Of a stretch of DNA of 55,360 bases, positions 22,301-31,600 are shown piece after piece; position 1 is the stretch's first letter, and every line of letters begins with the position of its first letter. Source of the stretch: Saccoglossus kowalevskii (Eukaryota; Hemichordata; Enteropneusta; Harrimaniidae). The notes under the pieces were generated by a model. It was not told the DNA's origin. It saw only the letters and a program-made list of their open reading frames with translations, and did not search any database. The stretch covers positions 43,867-99,226 of the forward strand of contig NW_003137331.1 in NCBI RefSeq assembly GCF_000003605.2. Direction: 5' to 3'. The translations under genes and the position numbers were made by a program.

Positions 22301-23781
22301 TGTGGTACATCAATGTAAAATGCGTGGTACGTCAATGTAAGACGTTTGTACGTCAATGTATGATGCATGGTACATCAATGTAAGATGTTTGGTACGTCAA
22401 TGTAAAATGCGTGGTATGTCAATGTATGACGTTTGTATGTCAATGTATGATGTGTGGTACGTCAATGTATGATGTGTGGTACGTCATGGAATGACACATA
22501 CATCAATGTAAGATGCGTGGTATGTCAATGTAAGATGTGTGGTACGTCAATGTAAGATGTGCGGTACATCAATGTAAGATGTGCGGTACATCAATGTAAG
22601 ATGTGTGATACGTCAATGTAAGATGTGTGGTACGTCAATGTATGATGTGTGGTACGTCAATGTAAGATGTGTGATACGTCAATGTATGATGTGTGGTACG
22701 TCAATGTAAGATGTGTGGTACGTCAATGTATGATGTGTGGTACGTCAATGTAAGATGTGTGATACGTCAATGTATGATGTGTGGTACGTCAATGTATGAT
22801 GTGTGGTACGTCAATGTAAGATGTGTGGTACGTCAATGTAAGATGTGTGGTACGTCAATGTAAGATGTGTGGTGCGTCAATGTATGATGTGTGGTGCGTC
22901 AATGTACGTTGTGTGATATGTCATGGAATGACACATACATCATAGTATTCCTGCTGAATAAAAGCAAGAAGAAGAAGCAATGACAAATGTATAAAAATAG
23001 AAATAACATGTCTAAATGATATGTTATTTCATAACTGTTAACGGGGAGTTTACCAGTCCAAGAGCACTAAACAAACGACTGACTGACTGACTGACTGACT
23101 GACTGACTGACTGAGTGAGTGACTGACTGACTGACTGACTGACTGACTGACTGACTGAGTGAGTGACTGACTGACTGACTGACTGACTGACTGACTGACT
23201 GAGTGAGTGAGTGACTGACTGACTGACTGACTGAGTGTTGATATTTTACATTGATGTACCACACATCTTACATTGACTGAGTGTTGATAATTTGTTCACA
23301 GGGTCAGTATGAATTCCTCTACTATGCAATTCAACAACATATAAAAGAGAAGCCACTGGGAACTAATTGGTCCATGAGAAAAACCATGGATAGCAACTGG
23401 ACGATAACATGTGAGTGTCAATTCAATCTATTTGGGTATATTAATAACCATTTTAATATTTCAGGAAACCTGTTGTTTGGTTTATACGTCATTCATCACG
23501 TATTCAAATTATGTTTAAACCAAAACATGTATTGCAAATGCGTTGTATACGTCATGTGGGACTGATCAAAAATGATGCAGTGTGATGAATTTGATGCTTT
23601 ATTTATATTTAACTTAGCAGTATACAGTTAATATACTCACTTTGTTTGATATATTCAAATGTGATGTTAATGCTCACTTTTTAAAATGATATTTCTACTT
23701 GTAATTTTAGATGGCGGCACAGTGGATCCTGATGATAGTGGGCCAGGTTTCTTTGATCCTTATGACCCGGAAGAAGTATAA
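3..23781 (+). CDS. Receptor-type protein tyrosine phosphatase, R3-like, single PTP domain, 5'-partial, with atypical WPI loop
   Basis: Single-pass cell-surface receptor predicted to bind phosphotyrosine proteins at the membrane. Exons read: 3-1449, 1570-1974, 2538-2951, 3573-3986, 4611-5033, 6272-6673, 6929-7351, 7487-7756, 8451-8717, 9485-9760, 11056-11325, 11620-11898, 12134-12264, 12611-12718, 12958-13027, 13401-13553, 16455-16686, 17245-17315, 17471-17600, 17858-17986, 18078-18159, 18556-18646, 18849-18913, 19413-19547, 20086-20211, 20602-20750, 21254-21389, 23302-23410, 23711-23781. The lengths sum to 7278 nt, a multiple of three, every junction is GT-AG, and phases match, giving about 2425 residues plus a stop. 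Order: Thr/Glu repeats (about 1-450), six four-Cys modules (483-1309), FN3 domains (1310-2018), transmembrane helix (about 2023-2047), PTP domain (about 2105-2403). One PTP domain after FN3 repeats is the R3 plan (PTPRB/J/H/O, Drosophila Ptp10D). The first exon and signal peptide are upstream of the window. The WPD aspartate is missing. Exact orthology is unknown, so no symbol is given. Confidence 0.9.
1570..1974 (+). other. Receptor exon: four-Cys module 1
   Basis: One phase 1-1 exon of 135 codons. It carries the module signature: a Cys pair spaced C-x6-C (CSEMTYIC) near the C-terminal third, then a C-x4-C pair (CVSILC) just before the splice donor. The upstream half alternates hydrophobic and polar residues, as in a beta-sandwich. 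It lacks the EG-x-LW motif that several other copies have and is the most diverged copy. It has potential N-glycosylation sites (NES, NET, NLS). I do not recognise the family. Confidence 0.8.
2538..2951 (+). other. Receptor exon: four-Cys module 2
   Basis: Phase 1-1 exon of 138 codons beginning GVEI and ending CTPTPCTG. The first Cys pair is C-x7-C (CSDVSKYFC), one residue longer than in the other copies. It has the shared IEGEYLW segment near the middle. Acceptor and donor are GT-AG and keep the frame of the receptor. Confidence 0.85.
3179..3364. mobile_element. MITE-like inverted-repeat element in a receptor intron
   Basis: About 186 bp with long imperfect terminal inverted repeats (TIRs) of some 75 bp. 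The left end reads TGTTTATTTGTTGGTG; the right end is its complement, ending CCAACAAATAAACA. The inner halves (around GGTTACCGCG and CGCCGTAACC) also pair. The minus-strand open frame here is not a gene. The transposon superfamily is not known to me. Confidence 0.75.
3573..3986 (+). other. Receptor exon: four-Cys module 3
   Basis: Phase 1-1 exon of 138 codons beginning GVDV. It contains the shared core IEGASLWNV, then CRQIRYLC, then the terminal CAEITCRG. It aligns closely with module 4, including the A-F-(M/L)-D-(L/I) run before the first Cys. Confidence 0.87.
4034..4045 (+). repeat. Poly-C tract
   Basis: Short homopolymer of about eleven C in the intron after module 3; no function seen. 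Confidence 0.6.
4611..5033 (+). other. Receptor exon: four-Cys module 4
   Basis: Phase 1-1 exon of 141 codons beginning GVEITDTEL. It has ISGDRLWEM in the core, CDQMRYIC, then YTLTG and the terminal CQPVTCTG. With module 3 it best represents the consensus of this module. Confidence 0.87.
5689..5821. mobile_element. TTAA-bounded MITE, 133-bp type
   Basis: Begins TTAAAGGGCTGCAGTCGTCG and ends with the matching inverse, GACCACCGCGCTTTAA. The inside carries GTGTAAAATACATTGTTTA. It lies in the intron between modules 4 and 5. It belongs to the family whose larger copies are at 7784, 39321 and 46501. Confidence 0.8.
6272..6673 (+). other. Receptor exon: four-Cys module 5
   Basis: Phase 1-1 exon of 134 codons beginning GVII. 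It carries VSGMNLWDI, CHQFFNIC and the terminal CRSVSCKG. The intron before it (5034-6271) contains a 133-bp TTAA-bounded MITE. Confidence 0.85.
6929..7351 (+). other. Receptor exon: four-Cys module 6
   Basis: Phase 1-1 exon of 141 codons beginning GVEI. It has CSEFTQLC and the terminal CAHLSC. It is the last of the six copies and sits directly before the first FN3 exon, which also starts in phase 1, so the modules could be duplicated or lost by exon shuffling without a frameshift. Confidence 0.85.
7784..8058. mobile_element. TTAA-bounded MITE, about 275 bp (300-bp type)
   Basis: Starts TTAAGGGGCGTGGTCGTCGC and ends GCGACCACCGTCTTTAA. The interior (AAGATGGCGACTTTGACTG, then AACTGAGACGT) matches the copy at 39321 in the same orientation and the copy at 46501 in the opposite one. 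It sits in the intron after FN3-1. Confidence 0.8.
8151..8247 (+). repeat. ATTCT pentanucleotide microsatellite
   Basis: About 19 uninterrupted ATTCT units in the intron before FN3-2, without visible interruptions, which suggests a young and unstable tract. Confidence 0.95.
9131..9318. mobile_element. MITE with TACTGTAAAA termini
   Basis: A 188-bp element with near-perfect TIRs of about 27 bp: the left begins AGTACTGTAAAATTTGTATT and the right is its complement, ending TTTTACAGTACT. The interior holds three GAAGC(C/T)G(C/T) segments. It lies in the intron before FN3-3. Elements with similar ends occur at 40018-40214. Confidence 0.8.
10371..10644 (+). mobile_element. Possible solo LTR remnant
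   Basis: In the intron before FN3-4. The stretch runs from TG to CA, with a CCAAT-type box (GACCAATCAGAAC) and a poly(A) signal (AATAATAAAG) near the 3' side, in the order expected of an LTR. No second copy, primer-binding site or retroviral coding sequence is visible in the window, so this is tentative. Confidence 0.3.
13401..17315 (+). other. Receptor region: membrane-proximal FN3-like domain with RRRR site
   Basis: Three exons (13401-13553, 16455-16686, 17245-17315) encode about 152 residues. The first part (FGIIVAYLVIIAEDG), the acidic PWPPYQ segment, and NCDVSLVYCNGALRP followed by YRYVIRGYNELGNYTD match the layout of the membrane-proximal domain of R3 receptor PTPs. A basic run, IGRRRRNT (about residue 1960 of the visible protein), has the R-x-R/K-R form recognised by proprotein convertases. 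Processing into two held-together chains is known in other receptor PTP subtypes (LAR/PTPRS, PTPRK/M); here it is inference. Confidence 0.85.
13680..16400 (+). repeat. 30-bp minisatellite, about 2.7 kb, in a receptor intron
   Basis: About 90 units of form CAGATTTCTGTTGCCATTTA plus GATTTCTAGT. It fills almost the whole intron 13554-16454 inside the membrane-proximal domain. Variants at the seven-base position after CTGT (TGCCATT, CACCATT, TACCATT, CGGCATT) and in the spacer (CTAGT, CTCAT, CTCGT) recur in blocks, for example near 15451 and 15721 (offset 270 bp). Because 30 is a multiple of three, the minus strand stays open over long runs as Asn/Arg/Leu-rich 10-residue repeats. I treat these as non-coding. 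Confidence 0.95.
17471..17986 (+). other. Receptor region: transmembrane helix and juxtamembrane cytoplasmic segment
   Basis: Exon 17471-17600 encodes FWILYGVIAGLILIG and further hydrophobic residues, then a CYCCCC cluster and RRRR stop-transfer arginines. The Cys cluster is a likely S-palmitoylation site (inference). Exon 17858-17986 continues with the cytoplasmic PPSYTPY segment and ends in a basic run, RRKRKSR. Confidence 0.9.
20299..20414. mobile_element. TTAA-type MITE, short form
   Basis: Right end GACGACCACTTCCCTTTAA is the family terminus. The left end (TTGAAGGGCGAGTG) is degraded. The interior CTTACACGCTTTGTATACGT matches the inverted interior of the 133-bp element at 5689. It sits in a PTP-domain intron. 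Confidence 0.65.
21470..22945 (+). repeat. 22-bp minisatellite, about 65 units, in a PTP-domain intron
   Basis: The unit is close to GATGTGTGGTACGTCAATGT plus AT. Most units contain TACGTCA, which on the other strand is TGACGTA, a CRE/ATF half-site. Two units are interrupted by GTCATGGAATGACACATACA (near 22484 and 22919). The array occupies most of the intron 21390-23301 just after the catalytic-loop exon. Confidence 0.95.
23075..23236 (+). repeat. GACT tetranucleotide microsatellite with GAGT interruptions
   Basis: About 40 GACT units broken by three short GAGT clusters, directly downstream of the 22-bp array and in the same intron. It is followed at 23240-23285 by an inverted copy of a 22-bp array unit (TACATTGATGTACCACACAT). 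Confidence 0.95.
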
Positions 23782-24645
23782 GGCCTCAGTGTGTGTTGCA
23801 AAGTATTATCAAATGCCTCGTTTTGCCCGGCCTCGTAGCGCTATGGGAAGTGCGTCCTCACATCAAGACAATTATTCTTCGTATCACACCTGGACCAGTG
23901 CACTTTCATCAAACAAAACTAAACACATCATTCTAAATTACGTCGTGTGTTTGAGGTCACACCATGGTAAAATTGTAATTATACCTATAAGGTATATGAT
24001 GAAACCTTTATGGACTGGATACAGCTTTTACTAAACTTGGTTGTATGGCTTACGTGACCTTGCAAGCCCGGGTGCTTCTGTCGCAAGAACTCAGGTTGCA
24101 AATGCCCTATCCAGTCCATAAAAAATATTATTGCATCTTTATGTTGCCATAATTTAAATTGAAAGTATGGTGTACTGAAATTATTTTTTTTACATTTTAA
24201 ACGTAACAATTTTCTTAATAATCTTTTAAACATTCAACAACTGTAATATTATTGATAACTTATAAAGTCATTCTTTTTAAGACTGTTTTTATATTTATAT
24301 GTCATATTCGATTGACCACTTTTAAAACTAAAATGTATATAGACCACTTTCTCGGGAAGTAGCAAAACTGAGATGCTGAATTATACCTGCTTTGTAATGG
24401 CGGAAAATACAAACATGTCAGTTTGCTTATAGTCGATAGAAGCGAATTTTATTTTTGTAACGTTGATTGGTACACTCAGAAGCACAATATCATGCATGCA
24501 AGTTCATGTTACATCCCAAAACACCATGGGAAAGTGGTCTATTCTTGCCACTGTATTTCCATTGTGCTGCGTTAGAGGGTGCATTTTCAAATTCATAATA
24601 TGGTACCAATACCTTAAGGCTGGAATTCAGTATTATGTAAATAAA
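23782..24645 (+). other. Likely 3' UTR of the receptor gene with candidate poly(A) signal
   Basis: Follows the receptor stop codon. No further coding is seen. A 15-bp perfect inverted repeat (24007-24021 TTTATGGACTGGATA, 24108-24122) could fold a hairpin of about 115 nt. An AATAAA at 24640-24645 is the nearest clear poly(A) signal; transcript extent is inferred. Confidence 0.5.
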
Positions 24646-25664
24646 TACATCGTGCATTATTTTTTCGCTTGGTGCTTAAATTTGTTTTATTTCTCGTCAT
24701 GTACTTGAACACACTTCTGGAATCCGACATTTGATAGTTTTGACATACCTACTCAAATGGAATGGATATGAATTGTTGCTGTGTGTCAGATGACATTGTA
24801 TTAATACAAACACTTGTTGCCATAGCAACTCAAAAATATTAAGTTTGAACAATTGTTTTACTAAGCACAGATGTCAAACACAAGCATCACAGTTGTTGTA
24901 TACAATATGGTTTCTTTAAAATTTAAACACGTGTTCACAACGACAATAGTGCTTTATTAAAACACGCCTTTTTCCTGAAGTATCATATTTGTCTTTGGAT
25001 GAGTGGAACTCAGTTCAGATTAAATATGTTTGATTTTATGAGATGTTCTCAGATCAAAACAATGTCACTGGTATTTGCGATATAATATCAGCCTTCAAAT
25101 TAATTTGGTGGCCATTTCTTATTCTACCTGAAACAGTACAGTGTCCCATTATTTAAAACTGTTGTGCAAATATTTAAATGCAAATGACCTCATAAAAATG
25201 TGAATAAATGGGTCATATTTAATTCAATGTAGGTTTGAAATAAGTGATATCGAATTAAACATTCAGTTGTCGAGCTTGTGCCAACTCTGTTTGAAGTATG
25301 GATGTAAACATTGATTATAATAAGAAGATTGCACGACACTGAGCAAATAATTGGGGTAGTGGTATCAATGGTATATTTAAACCTCGTTTAATTTACGGTC
25401 TTTGTGTAGCGCGCATTTACACATATGTAATACATCATTACCATACTTTTGAATGTATAATTTGTCAAGCTCATTTACCAATTCAGTCTTGTATATAACT
25501 ACCTACTACCTGAATTTTGGCAGAGACAAATTTATACTCAACCCACTCATTAAACACAACGCCAATTTCAAAAGAAAAATATATCGTTTTAATTGTGTGA
25601 ATTACCCGCCATGTTGGATTTTGATGGCATTAATTGTACAACATGTACATATGCAAACATGATC

Positions 25665-25940
25665 AAAGGGCGATAGTCACCGCGTCGCACATGTGCGACA
25701 TTATGTGTTGATACACATTGATTTTCCCCACAATACAATGCGCTCTCAAAGAAATCACGGGTACAAGTTTTGACATGTGTGTGATTTGCAATAATTATAG
25801 CTGACGACTCCTTGGACACCTTCCAATCACCGAAAAAATGAACTAATTGAAGCGCGGTAACGCCTCAGTTTGTACTCGTATGTCTGCCCAACTGTTAAAT
25901 TCGCCATCTTTGTTTATATGAGAAACATATCTTGATACTA
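25665..25940. mobile_element. TTAA-family MITE, truncated at one end
   Basis: Left end AAAGGGCGATAGTCACCGCG and the interior (GTGTTGATACACATTGATTT, then CGCCATCTTTGTTTATATGA) match the full 300-bp copy at 46501 in the same orientation. The expected right terminus is missing. Confidence 0.75.
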
Positions 25941-27379
25941 GACAACAACTAGATACATTTAATGTCAATTTTATTGTCAGTTACATAATACCAAATCAAA
26001 TCACATCACATCACATCACCAAAAATATCTAGGTGACATATTGGTCACAAAGTACACTAACAAATCTGTTAAAATACACCGGAGTTGAGAATGACAGTAA
26101 GATCAACATAATATCGTTGTTGTGACTGATATTCATATTCCCTTTTTGAAAACAGTCCAGTGATTCGTAAAACCAACACATAATTCAAAAATTAAACATT
26201 GATCTGTAACGTGCATTACCTCGATGACCTAGTGGTTTATACCAAAGTGCAAGAGATTTTTAACTTATGTGAGTCAATCCCCCATCATTTTTTCCACATT
26301 TCTTTGTTCAAGGACTGTAGGTAATTGGGAAAGCAAAATGTTGCACCATAATTTTAAAACTAATCATAGGGTCCAGCTGATCATTTTGACCCCAAATTTA
26401 TGATTTCTGGCCAATTTAGCCAAATTTCGAGCATTTTTGCACCGAACAGTGCCCTCAACATCTATCTGTTAGCTCCAGTTTTCAACTGGTTGTGGAGCAC
26501 TCCCACACAAAATCAATGTGAGACTCCCCACCCTCCGGAGTCACCCTTAACAAAATTAATAAGTACTTGAAGTATGCTTTAAGCATCTGATACTTGAAGT
26601 ATACTTACCACAACATGAAAAACAATATATGTGTATGTGTTTTGGTAAGATATACTCAGATTGGTAAAACTTTCCAGTGTTACCAGTGTCGGCCTGTGGT
26701 TGATGTCTCTACATTTATGGGACCTTCAACTCTTTGACATTATTTGAAACAAAAAAATCCTTGCACTTTTCAATATCATCTATTTACACATCTATACCAG
26801 TAAATATTTGTATCTATTTTCATTAATAAATTTATTTCAAAAATAACCAAATTAAAAATGTCAATTTTCTGAATGGTTTGAAAAAAAGATATTACCGGTA
26901 GTAATCTTATAATAATCATAAAATAAATCATCTATTTTTCATATAATATTGTAAATGTATTTCATTCAAGTGAACAGGACTATATTCTCAAAAAATTTGT
27001 TGTCCGTACAAACATACTGTGCATTGATGAGTGCAAATTTCTTTCATTCTTCATTTGATCTTTTTCAAAATTTAAAAACTTTGGTAAATATCATTACAAT
27101 ATATTATATTCATATTTATAAAAACTTCAATACAATTATTGTACAATATCCGTAATTCAAGTACTTTAACACACTGAAAGTTGATCAAATGATACATGTT
27201 AACAACACACTTCCTGAAAAGTCTCCATACATTTCAAGAATTTCTACACTACACAGTCTTTAATTTCAATGCTAAAAATATATTTCATGTTTTATCTATG
27301 AAAAAGCAACGAAAAATGTTATTAATGTAAATAATAGTCATCATCAACTGCAATAATATCAGGCACTCATTTCCAGTTA
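25941..27379. other. Intergenic AT-rich DNA, no gene seen
   Basis: No supported exon. A segment near 26221-26285 (TGACCTAGTGGTTT, then GAGTCAATCCC 45 bases on) resembles a decayed tRNA-type A and B box pair and may be the head of an old SINE. A short ATCAC-type repeat lies near 25990-26018. Confidence 0.4.
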
Positions 27380-27850
27380 AGGGGTGGACCATTAGGAACC
27401 CAGGGGTGATGCCAAAAAACTATACAAATTATTTTTTCTCTTAGTTTTGTGTTACTATAAAATACTTTATATTTTAACTGGAATTCATTTTCACTGAAAT
27501 GACTTTTTTGATATTTTGTATGAAATTTATTTTCACTGATTTTTGACAAGTTGGATGTAAAATATAGCAAAAGGAGTATATTCACTGGATTTTATTTTCA
27601 CTTTAGTGAAAATAGCGAAAATAAAAAGGAATTGTAAAAAACTACATAAAAAGGCTCATAATGGTGCACCATAATTTTAGTGACAAAAATTATTATTGTT
27701 ACAACATTCGCTGCAATTTCCTCTGTATTATTTTTTCCATAAGAAAGGCAGATTTGTTTTTTATTATGGATCCCTTTTCCATGATTTTTATCTGACCATT
27801 TTTTTTTTCAATTCTGCAATCGCTCCTGGGTTTCTAATGGTCCATCCCTA
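27380..27850. mobile_element. Non-autonomous DNA transposon with GGGGTGGACCATTAG termini
   Basis: About 470 bp. The left end is AGGGGTGGACCATTAGGAAC; the right end is its imperfect complement, GTTTCTAATGGTCCATCCCT. The interior is AT-rich with internal palindromes (TTTTCACTTTAGTGAAAA). A terminus of the same kind occurs at about 35109-35128. Confidence 0.75.
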
Positions 27851-28638
27851 ATTGTTAATTTTCAGTGTTTGGTTTGGATTGACAAGAATGATCAGATAAT
27901 CTACAAATACTTTGATGGTCAGAAGGATATATTGATATATTTGATTATTCAAATCTTCCAAATGTGCAACTGTGAATGAGTCCTGATTGCCCGTTTGCAA
28001 TCGCCATTTTGACACTATTATAACATTTTTACCACAGGTTCCTATGGCAGAGATATTATGCAATATCTCAAAATCTAGCCTGGTGACATAGGTTGAAAAA
28101 ATCATATATTGTTAATGATGGAGTACTTTTTGTTGTTCTGGATTATTTTAAAAATCTGGGTTTTAAAAAGTGTCAAAAAATGCAATTTTTCTTCAACATT
28201 GTGTTCTATGGAATTGTTCTAAAAATAGCAATTTTCAAACATAGTAGGACACGTTTCTCAAAAACCATAACTGTGACACACAAAATAATGCTATTTAATT
28301 GTACCATGGGACATTAGCTTCATAATTGTACATAATAAACTAAAGAACATTGTCATGCGATTTATGACCAATTTTGTCAAAAATTATGACTAGGCTTCTA
28401 CCTTGAATCAGGTAGCCATTTTGAATTGCAAATGAGTCAAATTACATGCAATTGAGTTTCATTATGCAAAAACTGTTACCGATAATCCCAAGTTGTTGCT
28501 TTGGATTTGAATTAGGCAGTCACAAGAAGCAAGTTGAACATTTTTCGAAATTCGTGCGGTAAAAGTTTCAGCCGCATTCATCTTTAAGCGTCTTTCAATT
28601 CTCAGTCTCAAAACATCATCCACCTGTAAATTGAAATC
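27851..28638. other. Intergenic / 3' flank of gene A, nothing specific seen
   Basis: AT-rich sequence between the two convergent genes. It must hold the 3' UTR of the minus-strand gene A, but I could not fix a poly(A) site with confidence (a weak ATTAAA on the minus strand lies near 28293). Confidence 0.4.
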
Positions 28639-31600
28639 TCAGTCTTTTTTTAAAGCATTATCATCAGGAATTCTTTCATGGATCGGTTTCAAACTAAAGA
28701 ATGTCATATTTCGTTCTGACGCTTTGCTCTTACGAAACAATGAATCCGTTCCATGGATATAATCACATATTCCAAGTACGCCAAAACAGTAGTTGAACCT
28801 GCAAATATAAAATGAGTGAATTTTTTAGCAATTTGATGTCTGCGAACATTTTTTTTTTTAATTTAAGTGTGTATCACTTACTTACCCTTTAAGCTCATAC
28901 ACTGCACTGGGAAAAATCATGAAATTAGGCAGACACTATGCCCTTGTATTTATCCATCCTTGATTAGTAAGTACATTTATTGCATTGGCTTTCTTTATCA
29001 CATAAAAAAAGTCATAGAATTGTGGTTACCATAAAATGAGATTGCACATTTAATATTTATCTTAAGTACATGGTGCATGGTATATTTCTCTTGTTTTTAT
29101 CCACTCTTGAAATATATTTAAATACATATACATGTATATTGAATTGAGTATACTTACTTCGCTCGGTGGAAGTCATTGAATCCTTAAGATGTGATACAAG
29201 AAAACAACACTAGTGTGTACCTACTACATTGCCCTTGTATTTATCCACCCTTGAAGTATATTTAAATACATATATATTAAATTGAGTATACTTACTTCGC
29301 ATGGTGGAAATCATGGAATTGGGGAGAAGCCATGAATGGAAAGTGGTATCCAGAGTGAGTTATCGTGGTCGTTATCAGAGCAACAATCACCCATACCCAT
29401 ACGGACAACAGATGGGATCCCATGATGAAAGGTCCAGCAAAAAGAGGTAATGTATTACTGAGTAGGTGTTCCACTGGATGTGCATAGATTGCAACTAAAC
29501 CAATAGGTGCTGTCCATTCATGATGTTTTTTGTGGAATCTTTTGTAGAAATACGGATTATGGAACAACCTGAATATGATATAAGAATGCATTGTGGATAA
29601 AATAAATACTGAGATATATGTAAAGGTGACAGAAAAAGTGTTGAAACAACAATGGATTGTTGGTGTGGGAATGGGATTGATTTCCAGCTCACGCAAACTA
29701 CCCACGGGGTTTCCTGCTTTCTGACATTCTGATGAGCTATCAATCTTTTATGCAGCGCACCCCCCTCCCCCCCAACCCCCACCCCACACAGACAAAATTG
29801 GAATGTTTTGACACACAGTTTCTATGGAATTGACAGAACTTGACTTGTCTTTTTATTTCACTTGTTTGTACAATACACCATTATTTGAGCAATATTTTAT
29901 GATGATATTGGTGTGAATATTTTATGGCTTTTTTTATTTTTTGTGTCAAGTTTTTTCATACCTTTATATTTTTTTTTAAATTGCTGATTTTTTTTCTTCA
30001 GAATCCACCATCTCCTCCACCAAGTATCTAATGTTCAACCCACATAAGTAAGAATTTTTTCTCATTGACTCAAATTCTGTCATTCAGTTCTCAGTCCTGC
30101 ATCATATGGCAGACGGCCATAGTGTGTTTTTGTTTACAAACAGGCATCTACCCATAAGCCTTTGCGTTTTAGCGTGCGTTGTTATCATTGCATGGGACTC
30201 AATTCTCAAGCATGTATAGATGATGATCCCATCGTTTTACTCTTAGCTGATACAAAATTTAAACAATCGATATGCAATGACAACTGCTCTTTAAACGATA
30301 TACCGTGGTAATGCAGTTTGTTGGGTCTGCACTTATGCATAAAAAGTCAGCAGAAACAACAGTAACATTCATCTGTCCCTTGACACTAAAACATTATTTT
30401 TAAATTATGTATTCAAACACATTTGAAAATTACCCACAAACATGTTTTTATTATCTTTCTTACATGAAACTTGTAGTTCTCACTAAAACCAGAAGTTGGG
30501 TTAGATTATGGCCACGCAGATGCAACCACAATAAAAACACAAATCTGCTAAATTCATAAAGAGCTGGTAGAACAAATGTTATGAACAACTTTCAGCAAGC
30601 AAATAGGACTGAAATTTTACCCAATTGCTGAAAGTAGATAGATAAATTGCGCCCTCGTGTGGCCAAATGTAATTTCACTTGTTTTTTCTACTGAAAACAA
30701 ATAGGCAGAAATTAGAAAAGAGATTTTTTTGCTGGACTTACCGATGTGAGTAATAAAAGAAGACTTCCTCCCCAAGGACTGCAGCTACAAAATCAAGCAG
30801 GAATCTGGGAAGGGATGGTAAATCTTCAACAGAGCAGCTGCTCCCACGGAATTGACCGCCAGTATATAGAATCATAGAGATAACCGGGAACAATGCTACC
30901 ATATTGAAAATTGTAGTCTTGAATAGCCCAGGAAGCCGTGCTGGGTCCAACTACAAAGATGGATAAAATAAAAAAGTCCAGAGTCGTATGCTGATAACAT
31001 CTAGACTTTCTGTTGATCAATAATAATTATTTTAAAGTTCTTTTATTTTAAAAACAAAATGGCGGCAAGTGGAGTCTTGAGGAGATGAGTAAAACAGCCC
31101 CCTAAGTTTAAGACATCTAAGCAAGTCCTTGTAACTGCAAATGTGTTCATGGGTGACAAAAAGTTTATGGGTTAATACAATTTTCCGAAATTACGACGAA
31201 AAAGTGTTGTCATCATTTTAAGTTTGTTACAAATGCAATGCATGGTGGGAATTTGTATTATAATTTTTCATAAGCTGGGACCATTGCTAGACATATTCAG
31301 TGTCACTAATAAATATAGTTCAAATACTTGTATATATTTGTGTTTTGACCAAGTCACTTAAACTCTCTTCAATATACTTACAGGAGCATTTTTGTCTTGC
31401 TGGATTTTATATTTCCAAAGAAATTTTGGTTTTGTCGTTAAATCCATAAATAGCAGCAACAAACCAAATGTCCAATAAGTAATATTAATAACTAACCCAG
31501 TTCCTGTAACAAAAAGCAACAATAATCAATGACCTCTAATAATGGCTATGTGATAAGTGACATCATTTAGTGTGATATACTAGTATATATATAATGTGGT

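Larger units (their letters stand above)
18078..23781 (+). other. Receptor region: PTP catalytic domain (HCSAGVGRTG intact, WPD altered to WPI)
   Basis: Nine exons encode the domain. Motifs in order: F-x-E-E-Y-D-D-L, KNRY pTyr loop (18556-18646), SYINASYI (18849-18913), YIATQGPL with FWKMIW (19413-19547), KCHHYWP (20086-20211), FTSWPITGTP (20602-20750), VHCSAGVGRTGVF across the junction 20750/21254, and QTQGQYEFLY (21389/23302). The catalytic Cys and P-loop Arg are present. The general-acid Asp of the usual WPDHG loop is Ile (codon atc at about 20647-20649), and the next residue is Thr. A second oddity is IALYHLL where most PTPs have an Asp after L. There is no second PTP domain. The tail after the fold is about 20 residues and ends FFDPYDPEEV. 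Confidence 0.92.

Noticed and set aside
13680-22945. CRISPR-like regular repeats
   Set aside because: Units are directly tandem with no unique spacers, and the DNA is eukaryotic.
23050-23264. SQSVSQSV open frames
   Set aside because: Translations of the GACT/GAGT microsatellite.
26221-26285. A tRNA gene
   Set aside because: A- and B-box-like phrases are present, but no cloverleaf stems can be drawn; at most a decayed SINE head.
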